From the IMG/VR virus record IMGVR_UViG_3300044733_004704, positions 1 through 64,000 of that record: 64,000 nt of DNA; one strand, 5' to 3'. Under the pieces are notes generated by a model, which had not been told where the DNA came from, did not search any database, and was given only the letters and a program-made list of their open reading frames with translations. Position numbers and translations under genes: made by a program. The stretch comes from a virus. Numbering within the stretch: the first letter of the stretch is position 1; every line of letters starts with the position of its first letter. Below, in pieces: positions 41,387-52,100 of the stretch.

Positions 41387-44300
41387 TTATTCGGAATTTT
41401 CTATCCTTTTGGTGAAGTATTCGAAAGGAATTGTTTCCCAGTCATATTGACTCTTCATAACCTTTCCTTTGACTTCAATATTATCTGCACTTCCATAAAA
41501 TGATCTAAACCACATTTCGTTCATATGCTGAAAAATAGGTGGTATTTCTGCCGAAATAATACGATATGTCTCTGGTTCTAACTGATAGCAATGCCAACAA
41601 TACATATTATTTATTAATGATGGTTGATTCAAATTAGCCATACTGAATATATCATCTGGAGCTTCTGCCGGAACAATAGATTGTGGCCTGTAGCTTGTGT
41701 TGCTTCCATATCTCAGTACGGTACCAGCAAGATCTACACCTCTAATTAATCTAGGAGTTTTACGAAATTGTACTTTAAGACTTGATAGATTATTCATATT
41801 AAATATGTTATACACTCTCGTCGGTCTTCTATTTTTTGTGTCGGTGGATAAGCCATTCAATAGGCCACCACCAACATCTGCTGAAAAATCATTTTGAACA
41901 ATATTTTGTGAAACCAAATCCGAAATACTAAGATCGGAAAAAAATTCTAATCTAGTTATAGCAACATCATACACTTCTAAAACCCTAATTATAAATTCAT
42001 TATCATCAAGAATACTATCGATGGCTTTATCGTTATGAATTCTAAATCTTCTTTCAACAAATTTTTCTTTCCATCCATAAATTTTACCAGCAAATTGATT
42101 TTCTATTTCTGTTTTTTTTGTTGCTATTGGACCAGAGGTGTCTAATTCTATTGTGTTGCTTTTAACAGGAATACCAGCATAAGCATTAGCCTGACCGGCC
42201 AAGTTCAAATCAGCCCCCTTCTCCAAATAAGTAAAACTAAAAGGGCCGTTATAGACTTTGACATCGCCAAAAAATACGTTTCCACCCTTATATAAGAAAT
42301 CTGGAGAAATATTATTGTTGGCATTTAAGTTTCTTCTCGTCTCCGATGGAGGATTGGTTAAGTCTACTCTATAATAGGTTGCTTTTAGAACCTTCGGTCT
42401 AAGTTCTTCTGCTATACTGCATGATTGTCTAGGATCGATATTAATCCAGTATTTATTTTTAGTTAAATTATTATATACTATATTAATCGATCCATCTATA
42501 TTAGATGTAATAATAGCTTTTTGATTCGGTAAAATACCACCACTAGTTGTCGTATATATATTTTTTTCTGGATTAGGTATATAGAAATATTCTATCTTAA
42601 AAATAGAATTTTTATCAAATTCTTGACTATTATTGAGCTTAATTTTTTGACTACCAAAATCATCATATAATATTTCGCCCTCTATGGGTCCATCATTTTC
42701 TCTAACATAAATTTTGGCTTTTTTAATTCCTTGATCTTCTAATAGTTTCAGTATCTCGCTACGTTCTGTGTATAATTTTGTTAATTTATTAAGTGTTTGT
42801 TTTTTATAACATAAATTACCACAATTTGCTGGATCGTCTTCTATAGCAGAGTAATGATCTTGTATGTATTTAATAGAATCACTATTCAAAATAGATGCTG
42901 TGCTTCTTGTATTTCCAACTAGATTGTCCAAAGATTGTATCTTTTCCATATTTATCACCGCTAGTCTACTAGTTAATGTTGAGAATTCCGTATCTGTTAA
43001 TTTTTCTATTGTTTCTTTATAAGTATAGCTATTTTCTATTTGTATATCTCCTACTATACCTATTGGTAAACTAGATATAAAATTATTAGTATCAGAAATT
43101 TTAAGATATAGCATATTATATGATTTATCTTTTAAATAGGTTTTATTATCATTTAATGTATTATGATTATTATCTAAAAGATTTTCAATGTTTTGCACAC
43201 TATCTTGTTGAATATAATAAAAAGAATTCTTAACACTATTACTATTAATATTAGATGTATTGTAGTATGTAGGATACGCTTTTATAGAGGACGGATTAAT
43301 CCCGGATCCATTTAAAAATAAGGAATTATAAAAGAATTTATCGTGCTTATGATTATTTAACAATTCATATAGTGGCTCCAGGCTATATAAACTAATTGTG
43401 TCTGATAATATATTTTTTGCTTTAACAACAGAACCGTCGCCATAAGATCCGATACTGTTAGTGGAAAACGTATTCATTTGATCCGGTTTTGGAAATCTAT
43501 CTACATGTAATCCTATATCAGAAATTGGACTAATTTTATTTAAACTATAATGTGTATTATTGCTTGCATAAACAATAATAATATTATTTGGTACTCTTAT
43601 TTGACCACATGGTATCACAGCAGATCCTTTGTATAGAACTAAAATAGTTTTATAAGAATTGTCTTTATAAATTAAAGATTTTGCAACTACTCTAATAGGT
43701 ATATCAGAGTTATCATTTTCTAGAGAACAATTTGTTAATCTTACTATATCGTTTCTATCGAATAGATCATATGCTATAGAATTATCTATTGATATAATTT
43801 CATATGATGTATTATTTAAATATTGAAAAATATTATTAAAAGCTAATACTTTATTGTATGATATATATTCATTATTATTTAATAGATCTATGGTTGGAAT
43901 ATTATTCGGATTACATTCTACAGACGTGCTGTCTTGACACGATTGTTCATCAATAAAATTATCTATAAAACTTTCATCTATCAAATCTTTTTTCTGATTT
44001 ATAATTTCAAAATCAAACTTAAACAAATCGCCAGATCCCTTATGAAACTGGTATTTTTGAAGAGGAAGAGCCGGAGTATTGTCTAATTTAAAGATACTAG
44101 CCTCCAACTTATACCAAAAACAACCATCGTCACTAACATTCAACAATACTTTGTCCGATCCGCCATTTGTATAAGAATCATACTCTATATCATAGGCTTC
44201 TCTTTGTGCAAATTCTAAATTATAAATTGCAGAAGATGCATTAAAATAATCAACCAAAGCCTGATACGGACCACCTCTGCCCAAAACTAAGGCTCCAACT

Positions 44301-47300
44301 CTATTTGCTGTGATCGCTAAAATTGCCTCGCTTGGAAATCTTGGTCTTTCTATAAATGGTTGATTACGAATAATAGGATCTACGGATAAATTATTACATA
44401 GATCACAATTTTGAAAAAATGTATTAGGAGCATTTTGATTAATATATGGTAATAAAAATAAACTATCACTAAGATCAGCAATAAAACTATAGCCTGGATA
44501 TTGAGGATGATCACCGTAGCTTATTAAGCTTAGAGCATCTGTTGAGCCGTATGTGTCTATATTATTTACTGATTGAACATAAGGTTTTGGTGTTTTTCCT
44601 CCATGAATTATAATTTCCCAATTACATAAATTATTAAAAATATTATTTGGGCTTAATTTAGTAGAACCAACTAAATTAGTATATAAATCACTCGAAATAA
44701 TAGTATCTATAGGAAACATCTCATCTTCTTCATCCAAAATAGCTACTTTAAGAACAAATTCTGTAGAAGAATTATGAATAGGAAATATTGGTTGACAACT
44801 ATCAGATTGTAAAACTCCAATAAATAAGGATTTGGAACAAAACTTACTCAATGTATTATTTGTAATATTTAATTTATGGTATTGAATAAGATTACGATAA
44901 TAGCTATTTTGTTTTGTTGAGTATCCAGGACTAGAATAAGAGGGTCTACATCTTCCATTATTTAATAAAATTTCTTGATTAGGCTTAATCTTAGAATTAG
45001 AATACGAGTTGATATCAAATAAACAACTAGAAGCATTGGCTCTATCAGAAAAAGTTAATGAAAAATTATATTGTTGATTTTGAACAGTTTCTTGATTCAA
45101 TAAGAATAATTTCATAGTCTCATACGAACCACTAACAGAATTGTGGTTGGTTAGATCAATTAAAAATCGATTAAGATCCTGGTTTAATACATCTATAGAG
45201 TATGATGATGGAAAATTTGGATCAGCATAATTCAAATAATCACCCATATATGTTTTTGGATCAAAAATTTGATCAATAAAATTATTTGTAGTAACTATTG
45301 GAGATTGAGATTGTGGTCTTCTGTTATCTTGCGCCAAAGGTGGCAATAGAGATCCTGCCGACGGTTTCATTTCGATCCATATGGCTAAATTTTTTGTGTT
45401 GATACTATTTAGAAAATTTAATTTAACCTCAATATCAGAAGCATTTAAAGATAATATTTTTGGATTCCTCAGACCCCATCTATTGGGAGAGTTCAACTCT
45501 TCGATAGCTTGGTTTCGTAACAATGGATCTTGTTGGCTAGGATCAAGAGAAAAGATATTTATAAAACTTGGTGGCGGTGTTATTTTTTTGTTATATCCAA
45601 CAGTATTAAAATAATACGAATGTTTATTTTTTATTTTATCTGTAAAAAGCTTAAATTCATCATTGGATGGATCCTGTTGATCTTTATAATTAGTCTCCGC
45701 CGTTTTAGATAAACCACCTCCCAGTATTCTATATCCATGATGATATCCAGCACCGGCCTCGTCTGGTACTGTAGCTTGGAATTGATCAGAAATATCTAAG
45801 CCGATATCATTACCCCAATAATATTCGGCCTTAGCTCCTGGTACGCATGGAGCCCCACAACATTTATTCGAATCGCCCATAATCTCTGGTCCTGGGCTCC
45901 ACACTATTAATGGATTTATTTTAATACTAATTGAACTACTATAAATCGAAGGCTTTAGCATATCTGTGCTGGTAAATGTAGATAATCTATCAATCGACGG
46001 TCCAACAAAACTAAAAGAATCTCTTGCTCCAGGATTAAATTTTAATACACTCGATAAATTATCATTACTATTCATTATCCATCCACTATTGGGATTAAAA
46101 ACACCTTTAGTAAATTCTATAGAATTATTTGTTTGATCAATATATTTTTGATAACAAAACTTATAACCTATCTTTCCACCGCCCAATGGTCCTGGGGTCA
46201 TTTGATTTTCATAATCATCTTCATAGTCTAATTTATGCCCAGTAACAGATGGTAATACATACGGACTTTCTGCAATAATACCAACATTATTTCTGGTGGT
46301 TGTTGGCTTAGTATGATTTGGTATTCCTGTAATTCCTATTTTATTTAATACTTTGTATCCATAACCGCCGTATGATTTAATAGGAGGAGCAATATCTGTG
46401 CTAATTATTGGATATTGGTAATATATAATATCAGAAGTTGTAACAGAATTTGTCTGAAGATTATAATTATATTTTTGAACACCAAAATCGTCTGGGGCTT
46501 TTCTTGATCTTTCGAAAATTGTTCGTCCAGTATCAGCAGAATTTTTCTTAGTAATGTAAGCTCTAAATTTTGGATTGTACAGACTATAGCACTGAGAGCA
46601 TTCCTCGTTGTCTTGCCTAATATTTTCTAAAATAATACTATCTAGTTTTACTACTGTATTATTTAATATATAGTCTATGGTGAAACTTGAATCTTGTGTT
46701 CTAGGTTGTATAGGCTCTGATTCGGAAAACAGAAACTGAAAATTATTATTAGATAATTTCTCTATTGGTCTTTCATTCTGATAGACTGTTTCAATATAGT
46801 ATTCACTATCTATACCTGTAAATAATCCATTACGATGAATAGCGTATGATCCTAAATTAGCTCCATGTATTTTAAGATTATCTTGATTAATTCGTATTCT
46901 ACGATTTTGTAAAGAAAATTCATTAATTATATCTTGAGTTACCAAAGGAAATATATCGTTTGGAACAATTTCCTGTCCTGTATTATTATCTCTTTGATAA
47001 ACAAAATTCATTCCAATAGCATAATAATCTAAAGCTAAAATAGGGTCATCACCTTCTTGTCTAGTATAAATAGGCATCATATCGTCAGTAACTTCATAAT
47101 ATCGATTATAGAATATGCCTGGCCTACCATCTACAACAAAAATGGTACGGTACAAAACATAGGATCCGTAAGGACTATTTACAGTGCATTTTATAGTATA
47201 TTTACCTAAATTAGATGGTATCATTATTACTTCGGGTCCATTCGCTGTAAAACCTAAAGCAGTAGTATTACTATTGCCAATAGGTTCTCCGTATACGTCT

Positions 47301-49189
47301 GTGTCCGGACTAATACCCAAAGGCTGATTTAGATTAGGTTTTTTATTAAAATCCACAAATCTTAATTCTGGGCCTTCTACTTTTTCCCACTGACAAATAA
47401 ATTGATTAGCAATAAGATTGTATGCATTATTTCCCCTGCCATATATGGCAGCATCAACAGGACTTAATCTTAGATCAACAGCTAAGTCTAAAACCCTTAA
47501 TCTTGGATATATTCTAATAGGAGGCTTTTGTATAGTGCTTGTTCTTTGACCATCTACTATATTCTGTACTAATGGAGCAGTATAATTCCAGTATAATACT
47601 GAACCATTACCTTGCCACGATGAAGGACTATAATCAACAGGTCCTGTTGCGCCCTCAATAATTCGAGGAGTATTAGAGATACCATCAATATAATTAGTAT
47701 TTAAAACAATACCAAGACTAGATCCATATCTAGCAAGCCTTCCTCTAATATCGTAATAAGGATCTATTGTATTAACAATATTTGGTTTTATATGATTATT
47801 AAGATATATTGTATTTTTAGTTACATTATTAACTTTTAATAGTATTGTTGCTGTTTCTTCAGAAAAATTAGTTTCATAACTTAATTGACCGACTCTAACA
47901 GTCTTATTATTTATAACCGTTGTGTTCGTTAATTCTTTCGGTACAAACATATCTCCAACTTCATTATATAGAACACTATCTCCATATTTAAGTCCTTGAT
48001 ATGATACCGAAGCATTTCCCGTAAGTTTTAATTTAGCTCCATATTTATTAATAAATTTTTGAAATAATTCTGAATTATTATTAATAATATTATTAAAAGA
48101 AGATATTTCATAAGCATTAAACTCTATCGCTATAGCGTCCAAAACAGTTCTTAGGTTATTAAAATCGATAGATATAGAAGATGATGTTGAATTTAAATAT
48201 GTATTAACGGCTGTTTTTAGCGTATTTGATGGATCCAATAAAGCATTAATAAAAAATTCAGATATAAATGGACTAGTAGCTAATGAATGAGAAAGCTTTT
48301 TAAATAATCTTAGTTTTCTTAGCGATCTGCTTTGATTAACACTTATTAAAGGAGCATCTATCGTTAAAGCATTATATATATTAGTATAATACTGATACAA
48401 GGATGCTGATATGTATGATCGTGGTCCTATATCTTTTCTCAGATTTGCTTCTTTTTCCACATTATTATAGAAGTAAAAAATCTGATCTCCATCAGGGATC
48501 CAAAGAACTTTTTTTCCTGAGCCATATAAAGAAAAGATTGTTCTTATTGTTAATCCTTCTGCGTTTGTGGCCGGTGGTTCTTTAAGAAGAATATCTCCAT
48601 AATTATCATAATTGAATGTAATATTATTTGATAAAAAAGTGTAAGAAGATCCTCTGTCCGGAGTTATACGCCTAACAATATTAGAGTCTATTTTAATATA
48701 AGTATTATTATTGTATTCTAGTTTGCTATAAATAGGAAATTTATCTATACTACCTGTTTTAGGTGGTATAATTTTGCCCCAACAAGATAATCCTCCATAC
48801 ACAGTATATGGCGATCTTGCTCTGTTTGTTATCCAGTCTATAGTCATTGTTCCGTTGGAGGTCCAATTTCTAAATTTTGGCGCAAAAGTTATAAAATCAT
48901 CTATTCCTAGTCTATTTGTAGTAAAGTCTTTATTATTCCATATTGATCCATAATGGCTAATAGTCTTATATAATACCTGAGTGTCCGAATCGATAATATA
49001 AGGTGTCCAATGCCCTGTTGTTGCAACAATATCAAATATTGATTGTCCATTAATTAATCGAACAGAATATGGGGTTGTCGAATTATCTGACCAGACTATA
49101 TTATCACCCGAAACAGAATAAGAAAATAAATCTTGTTGAAAAGTATTATTTGTGATATTACAATTTTGAGATAAGTCTAATAGAGACAT
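41387..49189 (-). CDS. Giant (2600 aa) probable tail or baseplate protein
   Basis: One continuous frame from ATG 49189 (CAGGATAGTTT upstream gives AGGA) to TAA 41387. It is rich in Asn, Ser, Tyr and Ile with many short beta-type stretches, as expected for an extracellular multidomain virion protein. Scattered Cys pairs (for example NKCCGAPC around + 45840-45865, and FQNCDLCNN) may bind metal. No signal peptide, and no known enzymatic motif was recognised. It is the last gene of the leftward virion set, three bases from a convergent gene. The virion role is inferred from size, composition and neighbours. Confidence 0.6.
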   Translation of the reverse strand: MSLLDLSQNCNITNNTFQQDLFSYSVSGDNIVWSDNSTTPYSVRLINGQSIFDIVATTGHWTPYIIDSDTQVLYKTISHYGSIWNNKDFTTNRLGIDDFITFAPKFRNWTSNGTMTIDWITNRARSPYTVYGGLSCWGKIIPPKTGSIDKFPIYSKLEYNNNTYIKIDSNIVRRITPDRGSSYTFLSNNITFNYDNYGDILLKEPPATNAEGLTIRTIFSLYGSGKKVLWIPDGDQIFYFYNNVEKEANLRKDIGPRSYISASLYQYYTNIYNALTIDAPLISVNQSRSLRKLRLFKKLSHSLATSPFISEFFINALLDPSNTLKTAVNTYLNSTSSSISIDFNNLRTVLDAIAIEFNAYEISSFNNIINNNSELFQKFINKYGAKLKLTGNASVSYQGLKYGDSVLYNEVGDMFVPKELTNTTVINNKTVRVGQLSYETNFSEETATILLKVNNVTKNTIYLNNHIKPNIVNTIDPYYDIRGRLARYGSSLGIVLNTNYIDGISNTPRIIEGATGPVDYSPSSWQGNGSVLYWNYTAPLVQNIVDGQRTSTIQKPPIRIYPRLRVLDLAVDLRLSPVDAAIYGRGNNAYNLIANQFICQWEKVEGPELRFVDFNKKPNLNQPLGISPDTDVYGEPIGNSNTTALGFTANGPEVIMIPSNLGKYTIKCTVNSPYGSYVLYRTIFVVDGRPGIFYNRYYEVTDDMMPIYTRQEGDDPILALDYYAIGMNFVYQRDNNTGQEIVPNDIFPLVTQDIINEFSLQNRRIRINQDNLKIHGANLGSYAIHRNGLFTGIDSEYYIETVYQNERPIEKLSNNNFQFLFSESEPIQPRTQDSSFTIDYILNNTVVKLDSIILENIRQDNEECSQCYSLYNPKFRAYITKKNSADTGRTIFERSRKAPDDFGVQKYNYNLQTNSVTTSDIIYYQYPIISTDIAPPIKSYGGYGYKVLNKIGITGIPNHTKPTTTRNNVGIIAESPYVLPSVTGHKLDYEDDYENQMTPGPLGGGKIGYKFCYQKYIDQTNNSIEFTKGVFNPNSGWIMNSNDNLSSVLKFNPGARDSFSFVGPSIDRLSTFTSTDMLKPSIYSSSISIKINPLIVWSPGPEIMGDSNKCCGAPCVPGAKAEYYWGNDIGLDISDQFQATVPDEAGAGYHHGYRILGGGLSKTAETNYKDQQDPSNDEFKLFTDKIKNKHSYYFNTVGYNKKITPPPSFINIFSLDPSQQDPLLRNQAIEELNSPNRWGLRNPKILSLNASDIEVKLNFLNSINTKNLAIWIEMKPSAGSLLPPLAQDNRRPQSQSPIVTTNNFIDQIFDPKTYMGDYLNYADPNFPSSYSIDVLNQDLNRFLIDLTNHNSVSGSYETMKLFLLNQETVQNQQYNFSLTFSDRANASSCLFDINSYSNSKIKPNQEILLNNGRCRPSYSSPGYSTKQNSYYRNLIQYHKLNITNNTLSKFCSKSLFIGVLQSDSCQPIFPIHNSSTEFVLKVAILDEEDEMFPIDTIISSDLYTNLVGSTKLSPNNIFNNLCNWEIIIHGGKTPKPYVQSVNNIDTYGSTDALSLISYGDHPQYPGYSFIADLSDSLFLLPYINQNAPNTFFQNCDLCNNLSVDPIIRNQPFIERPRFPSEAILAITANRVGALVLGRGGPYQALVDYFNASSAIYNLEFAQREAYDIEYDSYTNGGSDKVLLNVSDDGCFWYKLEASIFKLDNTPALPLQKYQFHKGSGDLFKFDFEIINQKKDLIDESFIDNFIDEQSCQDSTSVECNPNNIPTIDLLNNNEYISYNKVLAFNNIFQYLNNTSYEIISIDNSIAYDLFDRNDIVRLTNCSLENDNSDIPIRVVAKSLIYKDNSYKTILVLYKGSAVIPCGQIRVPNNIIIVYASNNTHYSLNKISPISDIGLHVDRFPKPDQMNTFSTNSIGSYGDGSVVKAKNILSDTISLYSLEPLYELLNNHKHDKFFYNSLFLNGSGINPSSIKAYPTYYNTSNINSNSVKNSFYYIQQDSVQNIENLLDNNHNTLNDNKTYLKDKSYNMLYLKISDTNNFISSLPIGIVGDIQIENSYTYKETIEKLTDTEFSTLTSRLAVINMEKIQSLDNLVGNTRSTASILNSDSIKYIQDHYSAIEDDPANCGNLCYKKQTLNKLTKLYTERSEILKLLEDQGIKKAKIYVRENDGPIEGEILYDDFGSQKIKLNNSQEFDKNSIFKIEYFYIPNPEKNIYTTTSGGILPNQKAIITSNIDGSINIVYNNLTKNKYWINIDPRQSCSIAEELRPKVLKATYYRVDLTNPPSETRRNLNANNNISPDFLYKGGNVFFGDVKVYNGPFSFTYLEKGADLNLAGQANAYAGIPVKSNTIELDTSGPIATKKTEIENQFAGKIYGWKEKFVERRFRIHNDKAIDSILDDNEFIIRVLEVYDVAITRLEFFSDLSISDLVSQNIVQNDFSADVGGGLLNGLSTDTKNRRPTRVYNIFNMNNLSSLKVQFRKTPRLIRGVDLAGTVLRYGSNTSYRPQSIVPAEAPDDIFSMANLNQPSLINNMYCWHCYQLEPETYRIISAEIPPIFQHMNEMWFRSFYGSADNIEVKGKVMKSQYDWETIPFEYFTKRIENSE

Positions 49190-49192
49190 AAA

Positions 49193-52100
49193 CTATCCTG
49201 TGGATATAAGAGTCCATTTCCCATTAATATAATTAAATAATCCTCGTGTTCCTAATGATAAATTTAATGGATTAACAAAAGATGAAACATATGTTGGTAC
49301 AATGCTAGATCTACGACCTTGTACATAAGACATTTCTATACTAACTTGATTATTACTTATTGTTCCTATAGCTGTTAATATTGGTTTTGCTATCGGTTCA
49401 TAAAACCCTGTAGTTTTGTTGTATCGACATAATAGTTTTGCTCCTCTTGGAGCTGTATATCCGGCAGTATCTATAACATATACTAATCTTCTATAATTAT
49501 TTTGTAAAGGTTCTTTGCTATACTCTAAATCGTCTATAAAAGCTCTTGTAGGATATGTACTATCAAAATTATCTTCTTTAACCATATCTTGTTCTAATAC
49601 AACATTTATCATTCTATATGGACATCTATTTGTTGTTCTATTATCTAAAAATTCTTGTAATGTATTTATATCGCTTTTATTACTGACTATGAACGGTGGC
49701 AGTGCCTCTTCTTTACATCCGCCACTAGCGTCCCAAACTCTTCTTTCGCTATCCCATCTTAGATCTATGGGTCCTACTGGCCAAAGATCCGGTCTTTCTC
49801 CCCATTTTGGATGAAAAAATTTAGATTTTTTATTTGATATTTTACTCCATCTATTATTAATAAATTGGTAATTAACTGGAATAATATCTCCTAGTCTCGT
49901 TCCAGCAGATGGTACATATTGTCCAGCTTTAGTTAGATCATTTTTCATAGTTCCTGTGTCTAACACAAATCTTAAAGGTCTATTATAATTATCAAATTGT
50001 AAAGGTTGTCCTGTCGCATTAGGTACGGGATATCCATCAATATCAAAGCCCCAACCATGTAACATGATTGGTCCCCTAAGAGAAAAAAATCTTTGATTCA
50101 TCAATATTCCGCTATTGTTGACAGGAAAACTAGTATCGAATTGACCATAATCGAATTCGCCACTATTAGCATATACTAAAAAGTTTTTATTTCCAGTTGG
50201 TAAAGAAGATCCCCTTGATATTGCTAAAACACTGTGTTTGCCAATATGTCCAGATGGACAATAAGGATTTGCAAATTCTCCACTTGATACTATGATCGGA
50301 TTCAAACTATATAGATTTATGTCTGGTAAACCAGTTTCTCTGGTGGGATTCTTGTCTGTTTTAACAATAGTTGTTTGAGACTTGGAACAAACTGGACAAG
50401 CAATTTGTAAATCGGTTTTTGTTCTTCGATTACTATTATAGTCAACATAACTCATAGTAATAAATCTAGTATTTCCACACCTTGGACATATTGGAGTAAT
50501 AGGATAGCCAGATATTTTTATAGAATGATCACTAAGACTATATGTTGTATTTAATCTGGTTGGATAGAAAGAAACAGGAGATAATAATCCATCAAGACTC
50601 ATGGCTGATTTACTATCGTAGTCATTCATTAATTCGGCACCGGTTTCAACTCCTGGAATTATACCGGCCCAATGATGGTTTCTTCTACTTTTATTAAATG
50701 ACTGTAGTGTGCGAGCCCCAGAAGGCGGAGACGGAGCAAATTCTGTTGCTTGACCAACTATTAATTCTACAGGACTTGTTCCGAATAGTTGCGTAGCGTT
50801 TTTTCCTATACTATATGGCTCTCTAGATGTTTTTGCTGTTTCTTTAATATCCAAAATGTTTTTAAGTTGTTTATTTCCTATTTGGTTAGATTTACCAAAA
50901 AGTAATTTATTAAATTTTAATGCTTGAGAATTTTGTTTTTTAATATTGTCACTAAATTCTTTATTAAATAATCCTGTTTTTGGACTATATGTCTGAAAGC
51001 TATAACTGGTTCTTATTCCATCAGATGATGTTTGTATACTAATATTACTTATTAATGCGCTTACCCCATAACTTTGTTGTTGTAATTGTACGGTTTGATA
51101 CGATATTGGACTTGGACTAGAGTTATTATTATCTATAAAAATAACAGAATAATCAGTTTTACTATAGAAACTATTATCATAAACTATATAAGCAGCATTT
51201 CCTCTATAACTATTTACTGAAGATACTCTTTCATAAGAAAAAGCTCCGCCTATGCCAAAAATAGGAGGTCCAACTATTGAAACTCTACCATTTTCTATTA
51301 TGCTTTGATAATTAACATCCACATTCATACTATAAGAGATTACTTTATCTAATTGACTCATTCCACCATAATTCCACGGTACATAATCATTATTTTGTTC
51401 AACTTTAATATTTCCAATTAAATTGTCTGCTAAACTAGGATTCATAGCAAGGCCCGGATAATTGGTCCAAGGGCCGTAAACAGCCCTGTTACTTTTTAGA
51501 GGAACAGCAGCAAAAAACGGAGTGGCCATTTTGGGATTTAGTGATTGATTACCAGGAGATGAATTAGCGGTTGGTCCTTGAGGTACTAATCTTCTAATAT
51601 CAATAGCTAGTGGTGAAATAAAACTTAATAAATATTCTAGATATTGTAGTTCTATCGGTTCTATTGTGGCTTGTATTGTACGATCAGATCTTATAAGATT
51701 TTCTAGATTTATAAACATACAATAATCTTCTAAAGCAATATTGCTTATAACAGATAAATTAGGATCTGTAGAATAACTATAGCTAGCATTTGCCAAAGTA
51801 ATTCCAGGTGCATCAACAATAATTCTAGGACCAGAAAGATTAATTGGATTGATAAAAACAATCTTATCTGAATTAGTTTTTGTATACAGTTTATTTGATG
51901 GAACGGGTCTGTTAAAACTATCCGTATTTAGTATATTTTTTTGGATATTAACATATGATCCTGGTTCTATGCTAGATATATCCAATGAAGGAATATATAT
52001 TTTAGTCGGATCAGAGCAAGCTATGTTGTCTCTGATCAGTCTCCTTAATTCTTCTGGCTTATTAGCGTTATTCGTTATTGTAAAACCAGCTTGAGATATA

